Source: an uncultured Eubacteriales bacterium
GTDB taxonomy: Bacteria; Bacillota; Clostridia; Christensenellales; Aristaeellaceae
Assembly (NCBI GenBank): GCA_902781095.1
Contig: CACZHW010000001.1
Coordinates: 62,001-126,000, forward strand
Length of the DNA stretch: 64,000 nt
Reading direction: 5' to 3'
A model generated the notes under the pieces. It ran no database searches. It saw only the letters and a program-made list of their open reading frames with translations, and was not told the DNA's origin. Made by a program: the position numbers and the translations under genes. This document shows, piece by piece, positions 17,053-24,893 of this stretch. The first letter of the stretch is position 1. Every line of letters begins with the position of its first letter.

Positions 17053-18279
17053 TCAGACGGCAGCATAACCGTTTTTCTGAAGTAGGATTGCCTCACGTGG
17101 ATCGTCATTTTCCGCCTGTTCTACGACTTCCACTTCACCTTTTTCAATCTTCTCCTTCATAAAGGCGTCGAAATCGAAATGGGCCTCCTTCGGCAGGGCG
17201 GGCACGATCTCTTTATACTCAGCCAAGTCCTGTACCTGCAGGTGTATCGTGTTAAGTGTAAAATCGAAACTATCTGCAAGTGTTTCTGTCAGAGCGACCG
17301 GGTTAGAAGCCCACAGCATCTGTTTCAGTTTTTTCTTCAGTTCCGGCTCGTCGATGAAACGGAAAACCTGCACCCAGCTGTCATAATTTCCCGGGTAACT
17401 GCCGTTAAGATAGAAATACTGCGCTCCATATTCTTTCAACACGGCTGCATACATGGCAGACAGATCAAACAGCAGAGTAAAAATCGCTTCGCTTTCCTCA
17501 CAATCAGAGTTATTAAACTTGTTCACCCACCACTGGATTGTATTCTTTGCCTCATTCAGGAAGGATTCGATATGAAATGCCTCCGGCATCGTCAATCTGT
17601 CCTTCTCTAAAATGTGAACCGTGGACATTAGATTGTCAATCAGGATTTGCGTGTCCAGTACCATTCCTTCAGTCTGTATCTTACGCATCTCCTGTTTAAT
17701 CTCTTCTGCAATGGTATCCAGTTTATTTGACAAACCATCAATCTTACTGGACAATACTGCAAAACTAACCGCGCTGAGCGCCAAATTGGCCGATCCAATT
17801 GCAGTGCCTGCCCATGCAATGCTATTAAGACTCGTCACAGACTGAAGAACGCGATTGAGTTTTTGCCCATTCTGGAAGGTCATATAAAGATTCGGTATGC
17901 CGGCTGCACCACTTGTAATTGCGCCCAAATTGGCTGCAGCGGTTCCCGCTGTTTTGAGCAATCCCTCTGCAATCTGCGCTGTCTTTTGCGGATTACCAAT
18001 TGCTTGATTCAACAACGTTTCGGCAAGATTCATCGCAGGTCCTCTGAATTCTGCCGGAAGTGCATTCAAAAGAGACTGCGGATCAGCTAGCACTTTTGAT
18101 ACCGCTTTCGAAAGAATCCGTGCCGTTTGTCCTTCCGCGGTCGGCGCAGCCAGCTTATACAGTTCTACCAGAGTACCGTCCATCAGCCGAACGCCCCCGC
18201 TGCTATACTTCGCCTTACCAGCTTCGATCAAAGCCTGCGCCGCTTTACTGATGGTTACAGCCATTGCCGCATCAGACAT
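17053..18279 (-). CDS. Unknown protein of an A+T-rich accessory pair, with central hydrophobic segment
   Basis: 408 residues. N-terminal 150 residues are Ala/Gly/Leu-rich; about 150-185 is a hydrophobic stretch (SIAWAGTAIGSANLALSAV) able to form one or two membrane helices. A coiled-coil-like region (SSKIDGLSNKLDTIAEEIKQ) and a mostly helical C-terminal half follow. Composition differs sharply from the neighbours: for example 17461-17520 has 22 G+C of 60. The start overlaps the upstream partner gene by 8 bases. Long helices flanking a hydrophobic hairpin are reminiscent of pore-forming or defence effectors, but that is speculation; no family is recognised. Confidence 0.75.
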   Translation of the reverse strand: MSDAAMAVTISKAAQALIEAGKAKYSSGGVRLMDGTLVELYKLAAPTAEGQTARILSKAVSKVLADPQSLLNALPAEFRGPAMNLAETLLNQAIGNPQKTAQIAEGLLKTAGTAAANLGAITSGAAGIPNLYMTFQNGQKLNRVLQSVTSLNSIAWAGTAIGSANLALSAVSFAVLSSKIDGLSNKLDTIAEEIKQEMRKIQTEGMVLDTQILIDNLMSTVHILEKDRLTMPEAFHIESFLNEAKNTIQWWVNKFNNSDCEESEAIFTLLFDLSAMYAAVLKEYGAQYFYLNGSYPGNYDSWVQVFRFIDEPELKKKLKQMLWASNPVALTETLADSFDFTLNTIHLQVQDLAEYKEIVPALPKEAHFDFDAFMKEKIEKGEVEVVEQAENDDPREAILLQKNGYAAV

Positions 18280-18892
18280 CTTCCTTTACCTCCTTTGCCA
18301 GTATAAGATTCGTCAGAAGATTGAAAAACAGATGTCTGTACTTTATTTCGCAGGCCTGTCCGGGAAGAACGGGTTTTAGACCAGCCGGTTTTAACAGCTT
18401 TTGTATATCCTTTTCCACTGTAAATCCCATGATGCTTGCGAAGGACTTGACGCCTTTTGCAGTAATCGTACAACTGTCCAACGCCAAAGGCTGTTTTTGC
18501 AGTGTAGGAATTGCCCTCTTCTTCTCCTGCTCTGCGATATTCTCCGCTATGATCAAAAGGTTTCGCAGCGTAACATAGGCACGTTCCGCTTCGCTCTTCT
18601 TCCCGATTGTCTCAATGCCGACGTTTGTTTGCCTGACAATGCGTTTAATCGTATTATCTTCGTTTAAAGAAGTAAGGCGGCCTTTCATCCGCTTTACCGC
18701 ATCCCGCTGAAACTGCCGGCAGATATACCCCCTGATCAATTCACCTTCAGGACAGATTCCGGTTTTGATACACTCTGTTTTAAAGCTTTTTAACTCTTCA
18801 TAAAGCTTCTCAGTTTTATCATTTTCCTCCGGTTTCAACGCTTCATATTCTTTGAGAAGATGCTCCGTGCAGTCATCAAAATAGACTTCCAC
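18272..18892 (-). CDS. Unknown protein, partner in the A+T-rich accessory pair
   Basis: 206 residues from GTG at 18892, chosen because AAAGGAGG sits 8 bases upstream. Charged, Lys/Glu-rich, predicted mostly helical and soluble, with three cysteines in the first 65 residues (DDCTE, TECIKTGICPE, GYICRQF). The C-terminus (KYRHLFFNLLTNLILAKEV) could bind a partner. It is coupled by an 8-base overlap to the hydrophobic protein downstream and is also A+T-rich. No family recognised; it may be an immunity, chaperone or regulatory partner. Confidence 0.72.
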   Translation of the reverse strand: MEVYFDDCTEHLLKEYEALKPEENDKTEKLYEELKSFKTECIKTGICPEGELIRGYICRQFQRDAVKRMKGRLTSLNEDNTIKRIVRQTNVGIETIGKKSEAERAYVTLRNLLIIAENIAEQEKKRAIPTLQKQPLALDSCTITAKGVKSFASIMGFTVEKDIQKLLKPAGLKPVLPGQACEIKYRHLFFNLLTNLILAKEVKEDV

Positions 18893-18927
18893 GTTCTTTT
18901 CCTCCTTTTGAAAAATCAATTTTCTAT

Positions 18928-18956
18928 ATTTTACGCTTATTTGACTTTTACTTCAA
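18928..18956 (-). promoter_or_regulatory. Promoter of the accessory pair
   Basis: Minus strand TTGAAG (18951-18956), 17-base spacer, TAAAAT (18928-18933), followed by the strong ribosome site of the GTG-started gene at 18892. The rest of 18957-19070 is A+T-rich with no recognised feature. Confidence 0.55.
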
Positions 18957-19070
18957 TAATAGTAAGTTATTTTGACCTTTCGAGGTTTTCCGTGAAAGAA
19001 ATCAGTTAATCATTTTACAGCTTCTCCGCTCGTATCGTGTGCTCTTTTGTAAACAGGCTTCGGAAATACT

Positions 19071-19118
19071 AAAAAAGGTTTAGTCAAGTACGATTTGGTG
19101 AATCGCATTTGACTAAAC
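19071..19118 (-). terminator. Terminator of the Lsr minus-strand operon
   Basis: GTTTAGTCAA (19078-19087) and TTGACTAAAC (19109-19118) form a perfect 10-bp outer stem; CGATT/AATCG (19091-19095, 19101-19105) extends it inside. On the minus strand it ends CCTTTTTT, 37 bases beyond the mutarotase stop. Confidence 0.8.
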
Positions 19119-19154
19119 TATGATTCGGTAAATATGCAGTTGGTTGAGAGAAGC

Positions 19155-19589
19155 TTACCCCCTCACCACGCCTTTGCGCAGGATGATGTTTGCGTAAAGT
19201 GCCCGTTCCCCCGTCTGTACTACGGCGTAGGCCGCTTTCGCGCGCGCCATGAACGCCTCGTGCTCCATGAACTCGAACTCCGCCTGCGGCAAATCGTCCT
19301 TGCCGATCGCCTCATACTCCGCCCAGATGGGCGCCCTGTCGCCTTCGAACATCCCGGCGGGGACTTCCATCACGGCCAGCGGCGCCTTCACAAAGTCATC
19401 CAGCGGGAAGAGCTGCACGATGGCGCGCATCACCTCCGCGCCGCCGTGTCCGTCCAGCCGCACGCAGCGCTTGCCGATCGAGCTGCCCGGGAAGTTGCCG
19501 TCCGCGATGACCAGCTCGTCGCCGTGGCCCATCTCCGCGATGATCTTGAGCAGTTCCGGGGAGAGAATGGGCGATATTCCTTTGAGCAT
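19155..19589 (-). CDS. FucU/RbsD-family mutarotase
   Basis: 144 residues, typical of FucU. The N-terminus (MLKGISPILSPELLKIIAEMGHGDE) has the catalytic His of the GHGDE motif, then VIADGNFP, and the C-terminal YANIILRKGV strand. FucU and RbsD interconvert sugar anomers as decameric or octameric rings. It is the last gene of the operon led by lsrA, after a second LsrB-like protein. Its natural substrate there is unknown: it may act on a sugar carried by that binding protein or on ring forms of AI-2-related compounds. Confidence 0.88.
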   Translation of the reverse strand: MLKGISPILSPELLKIIAEMGHGDELVIADGNFPGSSIGKRCVRLDGHGGAEVMRAIVQLFPLDDFVKAPLAVMEVPAGMFEGDRAPIWAEYEAIGKDDLPQAEFEFMEHEAFMARAKAAYAVVQTGERALYANIILRKGVVRG

Positions 19590-19639
19590 AATCCTTACCT
19601 CCTGTCCGTCGTTAAAGCTTTCCGGGCCTGCGCCCGCAT

Positions 19640-20686
19640 TTAAAAATCGTATTGATCGATGTTGTCGGCAGTGAAGACGATGCGCTCCGGCAGCAGTACG
19701 ACCGGCACGCCGTCCTCCTCCCCGGCCGCATCCGCCGCCTGTGCGCTCTGCACTTCAAAGCTTCCCAATCCGTCAATCTCGAGGAAGTCCCCCGCCCGGA
19801 TCTCCTCCCCCATGACGAGGCGGAAGGTCAGCGCGCAGGCCAGGGCTCCCTGCAGGCGGCAGTCCCACAGGCCGAAGCGTTTCACGGCGCCGCTCTCCAG
19901 ATACGGCTTCATCACGCCCGGCGTGGCCAGCCCGGTCACCGCGACGTCCTGCCAGGTCCTGCCGAGCTTTATAAGCGCCTGCGCCTGCCCCTGCAGCGCG
20001 ACATCGTCACAGCAGAGGATGCCGTCGATATCCGGATGCGCGGCGAGGATCGCCATCCCGGTGCTGACGGCCTTCTTTGCGTCCGCCTTGGAGTAATAGT
20101 GGTCGGGCGCGACGTTGATCCAGTTCGGATACTGCGCGGCGATGACCGCCTCGCCGGCCGCACTCCATGCCCTCTCTGCATTGTCGCCCTCCAGGCCGCA
20201 GTGCCAGCAGTAGCGGATTTCGTCCGCAGCCGGGTCCTTCCCGCGCTCCTCAAGGGAGGCGGCCAGCAGGCTGACGAGCATCCCGCCCATCTCCTCCGGC
20301 GCGCCCGGACAGACAGACAGGCACCCGGCCTCCGCCGCGGCGCTCTCCCACGCGGTGACGACCAGGCCGCCCTCTTCGGCGTCCTTCAGCGCGCCCGCCA
20401 GACCCCCGGCGTCCACCGGGTCGATGCACAGCGCGTCCGCCCCGTTGTTGACGGCCGCCCGGACGGCCGCGCTCTGCGCCTTCACCGTCGCCTCGGCAGG
20501 CGCTTCGACCGTGACCCGGAAGCCGTTTGCCTCCGCACAGGCCTGCGCCCCTTCGCCGGCCGCCGCGCCAAGCGCGCTGCCCGCCTGTTTCGGGATGAAA
20601 TAGATGTTGACCTTCGCCGCAGCGGAGGCAGCGGTCAGGCTCAGCAAAAGGCAGAGCACGAGGACCGCCGGCCGGAAAGCTTTCAT
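19640..20686 (-). CDS. Second LsrB/RhaS-like ABC substrate-binding protein
   Basis: 348 residues with a signal peptide (cleavage near AASAAAKV) and a periplasmic-binding-protein type I fold. Its C-terminus (VVLLPERIVFTADNIDQYDF) is nearly the same as that of the LsrB protein at 22731 (VVLLPERVVFTAENVANYPF), so the two are paralogues. Binding-site stretches differ (CIDPVDAGGL here, CISSVDATAL there), so a different or altered ligand is likely. It has no permease of its own and may share LsrACD. Confidence 0.88.
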   Translation of the reverse strand: MKAFRPAVLVLCLLLSLTAASAAAKVNIYFIPKQAGSALGAAAGEGAQACAEANGFRVTVEAPAEATVKAQSAAVRAAVNNGADALCIDPVDAGGLAGALKDAEEGGLVVTAWESAAAEAGCLSVCPGAPEEMGGMLVSLLAASLEERGKDPAADEIRYCWHCGLEGDNAERAWSAAGEAVIAAQYPNWINVAPDHYYSKADAKKAVSTGMAILAAHPDIDGILCCDDVALQGQAQALIKLGRTWQDVAVTGLATPGVMKPYLESGAVKRFGLWDCRLQGALACALTFRLVMGEEIRAGDFLEIDGLGSFEVQSAQAADAAGEEDGVPVVLLPERIVFTADNIDQYDF

Positions 20687-20698
20687 GATGTTCCCCCA

Positions 20699-21628
20699 TT
20701 ACATCAGCGTATACGCCGCCAGCGCGATAAACAGCAGGATGGAGAGGATGGTCTCCACCGAAAGCGTCGTGGAAATGTAGTCGGCGTGCCCGGTGACGTC
20801 CGCGTACAGCGGCACGATGAACGGCGCGGGCAGGCTGTAGGCCAGCAGCAGCGCCGTAAAGAGCGGTTTCTCGAACGGTATGAAGTGGAAGATGACGGCC
20901 GAGCTGACGACGGCCAGCACCGCCATCACCGCAAGGCGCAGCCCCGCCGTGATCATCACGGGGCGCATCAGTTCCCTGCGGAAGCTGAGGTCGTAGCCCA
21001 CGATGATGAGGATGAGCGCGGAAACCGGCGCGCTGATAAAGGCAATCGTATCGCTGACGATTGCCCCGAACGGCGAGGACAGCACCGCCCGTCCGACGCC
21101 CAGCGCCCCCAGCGCCACGCCCAGCAGGGAGCCGATCAGCGCCGGGGTCGACAGTGCACGTTTGGCCAGCTGCGCCGGGGATGCCTTTCCGCCCGAGACC
21201 GCCACCAGCGCCACGAGGAAGACGGTGTGCGCGCAAAGCGTCTGCCCGATGTCCGCCATCGCGAACAGGGAGGTCTTCCCGGGGTACAGCAGCGCGAAGA
21301 GCGCGTAGCCGAGCATGCCGCCCTCGAAGTTGGTGACGAGGAAGGGCATGAATTTGCCGTAGGGCGCAGCGAAGCGCCGCAGCGCAAAGCCGGCCGCCAG
21401 CCCCAGGCTGCAGGCAGCGAAGACCGTCACGAAGGTGAGCGCGATCCGGCCGGAGTACTCCGCCGTAAAGAAGGCGTTGAAGAGCACCACTGGCAGCAGG
21501 ATGCTGCTGACCAGCGCGCGCACGCCGGCGAGCCCCTCCGGCTTTACGATCTGCCGCCGGCGGCAGAAGGCGCCCAGCAGGAAGGTGAGGATGACCGGCA
21601 GCACCATTTGGAGGATGGCAAGGACCAT
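20699..21628 (-). CDS. AEC-family (auxin efflux carrier) transporter
   Basis: 309 residues from ATG at 21628, after a GGAAAGGAAT site; an upstream in-frame ATG lacks one. About ten membrane helices in the AEC arrangement, with the family's central broken-helix region (FEGGMLGYALFALLYP) and C-terminal PAPFIVPLYADV. AEC proteins export or exchange small organic anions. Located between lsrF and the second binding protein, it may remove a product of AI-2 breakdown; that link is inference from position only. Confidence 0.87.
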   Translation of the reverse strand: MVLAILQMVLPVILTFLLGAFCRRRQIVKPEGLAGVRALVSSILLPVVLFNAFFTAEYSGRIALTFVTVFAACSLGLAAGFALRRFAAPYGKFMPFLVTNFEGGMLGYALFALLYPGKTSLFAMADIGQTLCAHTVFLVALVAVSGGKASPAQLAKRALSTPALIGSLLGVALGALGVGRAVLSSPFGAIVSDTIAFISAPVSALILIIVGYDLSFRRELMRPVMITAGLRLAVMAVLAVVSSAVIFHFIPFEKPLFTALLLAYSLPAPFIVPLYADVTGHADYISTTLSVETILSILLFIALAAYTLM

Positions 21629-21653
21629 GGCTTCTCTATTCCTTTCCGTCGGA

Positions 21654-21706
21654 AGAGGCTGCCTCAAAGCCCTTCTCTGCAGACGTCAGGCGATGAGACA
21701 GCCTCT
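21654..21706. repeat. Long inverted repeat between lsrF and the AEC gene
   Basis: AGAGGCTG-C-CTCA (21654-21666) pairs with TGAG-A-CAGCCTCT (21694-21706), giving a 12-bp stem with one mismatch and a 27-base loop. GTTTTT follows on the plus strand; none follows on the minus strand, so it is not a terminator for the lsr operon. It may be an mRNA-stabilising or translation-control hairpin. Confidence 0.5.
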
Positions 21707-21718
21707 GTTTTTCACCGG

Positions 21719-22618
21719 TTACGCGTGGATCGCGTCCTGGTAGAACTCGTATGCTTGCTTGTCGGTATAACCCTCGTGGACGATCCTGCGGATCGCCTGG
21801 GCCATCTCGACGGAATGCGGGGACTGGAAGATGTTGCGGCCCATATCCAGGCCGCGGGCGCCGCCCTGGATGGACTTGTACGCCATCGCAAGCGCGTCCT
21901 TCTCCGGCAGCTTCTTGCCGCCCGCCACCACGATGGGCACCGGGCACGCCGCCACGACCTCTTCGAAGCCGTTGGGATCGTCCGGATCCTCAAAGTAGTA
22001 GGTCTTGACCAGCTGCACGCCCATCTCCGCGATGATGCGGGTCGCCAGCTTGAAGAAGCGAGAGGTGCGCGCCATCTCCTTGCCCACGGCCACGACGCCC
22101 AGAGTCGGGATGGAGTACTTGAAGCCCGCGTTGATCACCTGGCTCAGGTTGTCGATGGAGGAGAGCTGCCCGTCCGCGCCGATGAAGGTCTGCACGGCCA
22201 TGCAGTCCGCGTTCATGCGGATGGCGTCCGCGACGTCCACCGCGACCACCTCGTGGCTGAGGTCGTCGTTGAGCATGGAAGAGCCGCTGGAGACGCGCAA
22301 TGCGATCGCCTTGCGGTTCTCGGGCGGCACGCAGGTGCGCAGCGCGCCCCTCGTGCCCATCAGGCAGTCAATGGAGGGCATGAGCTTCGGGATCACGAGA
22401 TCCAGGCGCTCCAGGCCCGCCGTGCTGCCCATGAAGTAGCCGTGATCGAACGCGAACATCACGGTGTTGCCGCTCTTGGGATCGAAGATGTTGGCCAGGT
22501 GCTTTTTCATGCCCCAGTCCAGGTTGTTCGCGCCCTTGACGTAGAACGCGCTGTTGTTGCCAAACGGTATTTCGGTATGGTAATCCTTCGCTACCTTCAG
22601 GCCGTCTTTATCCGCCAT
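21719..22618 (-). CDS. lsrF: LsrF, phospho-AI-2 breakdown thiolase (DeoC/FbaB-type aldolase fold)
   Basis: 299 residues, closely like enterobacterial LsrF. The conserved blocks are LDWGMKKHLANIFDPKSGNTV, MFAFDHGYF, LATRIIAEMG, LVKTYYFE and CPVPIVVAGGKKLPEKDAL with the Schiff-base-region Lys, then GLDMGRNIFQS. LsrF transfers acetyl from 3-hydroxy-2,4-pentanedione-5-phosphate to CoA, giving acetyl-CoA and DHAP. It follows lsrB; an attenuating hairpin lies between them. Its normal partner LsrG is not in the window. Confidence 0.94.
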   Translation of the reverse strand: MADKDGLKVAKDYHTEIPFGNNSAFYVKGANNLDWGMKKHLANIFDPKSGNTVMFAFDHGYFMGSTAGLERLDLVIPKLMPSIDCLMGTRGALRTCVPPENRKAIALRVSSGSSMLNDDLSHEVVAVDVADAIRMNADCMAVQTFIGADGQLSSIDNLSQVINAGFKYSIPTLGVVAVGKEMARTSRFFKLATRIIAEMGVQLVKTYYFEDPDDPNGFEEVVAACPVPIVVAGGKKLPEKDALAMAYKSIQGGARGLDMGRNIFQSPHSVEMAQAIRRIVHEGYTDKQAYEFYQDAIHA

Positions 22619-22693
22619 GGGAGGTCAGCTCCTTTCTCCGGTTGCCTTGATTTCATACAGCGGCCGCCCCTGCGTCCTGCCGCCGGGGCGGTC

Positions 22694-22721
22694 AAAAGAG
22701 AAGGAGCCCGAAGGCTCCTTC
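22694..22721 (-). terminator. Intra-operon hairpin after lsrB
   Basis: AAGGAGCC-TTCG-GGCTCCTT on the minus strand, followed by CTCTTTTG. A moderate terminator 10 bases beyond the lsrB stop, likely lowering expression of lsrF and later genes relative to the binding protein. Confidence 0.7.
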
Positions 22722-22730
22722 CGTCCTTCA

Positions 22731-23798
22731 TCAGAAGGGATAGTTCGCGACGTTCTCCGCGGTGAAGACAACGCGCTCGGGCAGCAGCACGACGCCGTTG
22801 TTCTCCTCAGCGGTCTCCTGGCCTGCGACCAGATCGCTGTTGGCAAGGATTTCGACTTCGCCGATGCCGGGGATGTCAACCTTGTCGCCCACGTGCACGG
22901 TGTTGCCGGCAGAGATGTAAGCCGCCAGATAGCAGCCCATCGCGCCCTGGATGCCGCAGTCCCACAGGCCCCAGCGCGTGCAGATGCCGTTCTCCAGGTA
23001 GGTGGTCATGCCGGAGGGCGGGCAGAAGCCGGTGATGGTGACGTCCTTCGCGGTCAGGCCCTTGTTCTGGGCAGCGCCGCACTGGCCGGGCAGAGCGGTG
23101 GAGTCGTTGCAGATGATGAGGTCAACGTCGGGGTTGGCTTCCAGCAGCGCTTCGCCGATGGACACGGACTTCGCGGGATCCTGCTCGGAGAAGTACGGAT
23201 CATGGATGGCGACCCAGGTGGGGTACTTTTCCTTGATGTACTCTTCGCCGGCCACGTACCAGCTGTTCTGGTCAGCAACGGACGGGTTGGAGAAGTGCCA
23301 GACGTACTTGACTTCGCCGTTCACGTCCACGCCGCGCTCCTTCAGGGAGTCGACGCCCATTTCGACCAGCATCGGGCCAAGGACCGACGCGGTGCCCTGG
23401 GAAACCATCAGCGCGCGGGAGTCGGGGGAGACGTCGGAGTCCCAAGTGCTGACATAGATGCCGGCATCCTGCGCTTCCTGCAGCTTCTCATCCAGCGCGG
23501 TGGCGTCGACGGAAGAGATGCAGATCGCGTTCACACCCTTGTCGATCGCCTGCTGGATCAGCTCCAGCTGGGTGGTGACGGACGCGTCGGGAGAGCCGAT
23601 GTAGTCGACCGTCAGGCCCCAGTCGGCGGCGTACTTCTGGGCGCCGTCATTCGCAGCCTCGAAGAAGGAGTTGCCGGAGACCTTCGGGATGAAGGCGACC
23701 GTCATGCCATCCACCGGGCTCTTGCCGTCCGCAAGGGCCGCAGCCGCCAGCGTGAATACCACGCACAGCGCGAGAACGAGTGCCAGGACTTTCTTCAT
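22731..23798 (-). CDS. lsrB: LsrB, autoinducer-2-binding protein
   Basis: 355 residues with a signal peptide ending AAAALADGK. Type I binding-protein fold; family signatures include VAFIPKVSGNSFFEAANDG, QLELIQQAIDKGVNAI, STWDSDV and GLWDCGIQGAMGCYLAAYI. In enterics LsrB captures AI-2 (R-THMF or the borate form); a related rhamnose binding role is possible but LsrF and LsrK nearby favour AI-2. GGAGGAACACAAAC precedes the ATG. No lipobox is visible, although Gram-positive binding proteins are often lipoproteins, so anchoring is unclear. Confidence 0.9.
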   Translation of the reverse strand: MKKVLALVLALCVVFTLAAAALADGKSPVDGMTVAFIPKVSGNSFFEAANDGAQKYAADWGLTVDYIGSPDASVTTQLELIQQAIDKGVNAICISSVDATALDEKLQEAQDAGIYVSTWDSDVSPDSRALMVSQGTASVLGPMLVEMGVDSLKERGVDVNGEVKYVWHFSNPSVADQNSWYVAGEEYIKEKYPTWVAIHDPYFSEQDPAKSVSIGEALLEANPDVDLIICNDSTALPGQCGAAQNKGLTAKDVTITGFCPPSGMTTYLENGICTRWGLWDCGIQGAMGCYLAAYISAGNTVHVGDKVDIPGIGEVEILANSDLVAGQETAEENNGVVLLPERVVFTAENVANYPF

Positions 23799-23864
23799 GT
23801 TTGTGTTCCTCCTATGTTTTTTTATCTCAGGAGGCGCTCTCGTCAGCGCCTCTTGAAACCCTGT

Positions 23865-24893
23865 TTACGCGGCCGGATTCCTCTTCAGCCGCCGCATCAG
23901 TTTCGCGATCATGTGCCGGCCGGCGATCTCGCGCCCCAGGACGACCAGCACGAGGATGATGCCCACGGGCAGATCCAGGTTCTGGGTGCTGACGCCGAAG
24001 CACAGCGGCAGGCCGTAGCGCAGGATGCAGATGATGAGCGAGGCCAGGACCGTGCCCAGGATGCTGCCCTTTCCGCCGGTGTTGAGCGTGCCGCCCAGCA
24101 CGACGGCCGTGATGATGGCCAGCGTATACCCGGAGCCGTGGTTGTATTTCGCCGAATTCATGTTGGAGGTGAGCAGCGTGCCCGCCAGCGCGGCGCTGAC
24201 CGCCGAGAGGATGTAGGTGCTCATGATCACCAGCCGCGTGTTGATGCCGGAATACTCCGCCGCCTGCTGGTTGACGCCGATGAGGTAGAGCCGCTCGCCG
24301 TACTTCGTGCGGTGCAGCACCCACGCGCACAGAAGGATCAGCGCGACGTAGACGATGATCTGCATCGGGATGCCGAAGAGCTCCCCTTTCCCCAGGAAGC
24401 GGAAGTCCACGAAGGTCTTGCCTACCTTGGCCGGGAACCCGCTGATGCCCTGATAGGCCGGCGTGGCGCTCATGCCGGAGACCAGCAGTGCCAGTCCCGA
24501 GTACAGGAAGCTGCCGCCCAGCGTGACGACCATGGGCTGCACGCCGCAGTAGGCCACGAAGAAGCCGGAGAGCGCGCCGCAGGCCGCCGCCGCGATAAGC
24601 GCGACGACCACGGCCAGCCAGATGTTCATCCCCGCGTCGCTCCACAGCACGCCTTCGATGATGCTGGTCAGGCCGATGATGGAGGCCGCCTGGATGTCGA
24701 TGCCGCCGGTGATCATCACGAGGGTTACGAACAGCGCGATGATGCACACGCTGATGTAGTTGACGATGCTCGTCATGATGGAGGCCGGCCGAAGGAACTT
24801 GGGATTGGCCGAACCGAAGATGACGAATTCCAGGACGAGGAAGAGGACGAGGAAGGTTTCCCAGCGCCTCAGCAGCTTCTTGATCCCTTTCAT
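23865..24893 (-). CDS. lsrD: LsrD, AI-2 ABC transporter permease
   Basis: 342 residues, hydrophobic, of the BPD_transp_2 family (RbsC/LsrC/LsrD). It has about ten helices and the family loop near GVNQQAAEYSGIN plus VVLGGTLNTGGKGSILGT. Its ATG overlaps the lsrC stop by one base. With LsrC it forms the channel for AI-2 entry, powered by LsrA. Confidence 0.92.
   Translation of the reverse strand: MKGIKKLLRRWETFLVLFLVLEFVIFGSANPKFLRPASIMTSIVNYISVCIIALFVTLVMITGGIDIQAASIIGLTSIIEGVLWSDAGMNIWLAVVVALIAAAACGALSGFFVAYCGVQPMVVTLGGSFLYSGLALLVSGMSATPAYQGISGFPAKVGKTFVDFRFLGKGELFGIPMQIIVYVALILLCAWVLHRTKYGERLYLIGVNQQAAEYSGINTRLVIMSTYILSAVSAALAGTLLTSNMNSAKYNHGSGYTLAIITAVVLGGTLNTGGKGSILGTVLASLIICILRYGLPLCFGVSTQNLDLPVGIILVLVVLGREIAGRHMIAKLMRRLKRNPAA

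Noticed and set aside
17013..17108. Longer rhodanese start at 17108
   Set aside because: It would overlap the A+T-rich gene by 56 bases, has a poor ribosome site, and adds residues not typical of the family; ATG at 17015 has GAGGAG well placed.
19652..22765. Very long open frame (over 1000 codons) on the plus strand opposite the lsrB-like, AEC and lsrF genes
   Set aside because: It runs antisense to clearly homologous genes, is extremely Arg/His/Gln-rich, has no family motifs or ribosome site, and is explained by the G+C-rich codon bias.
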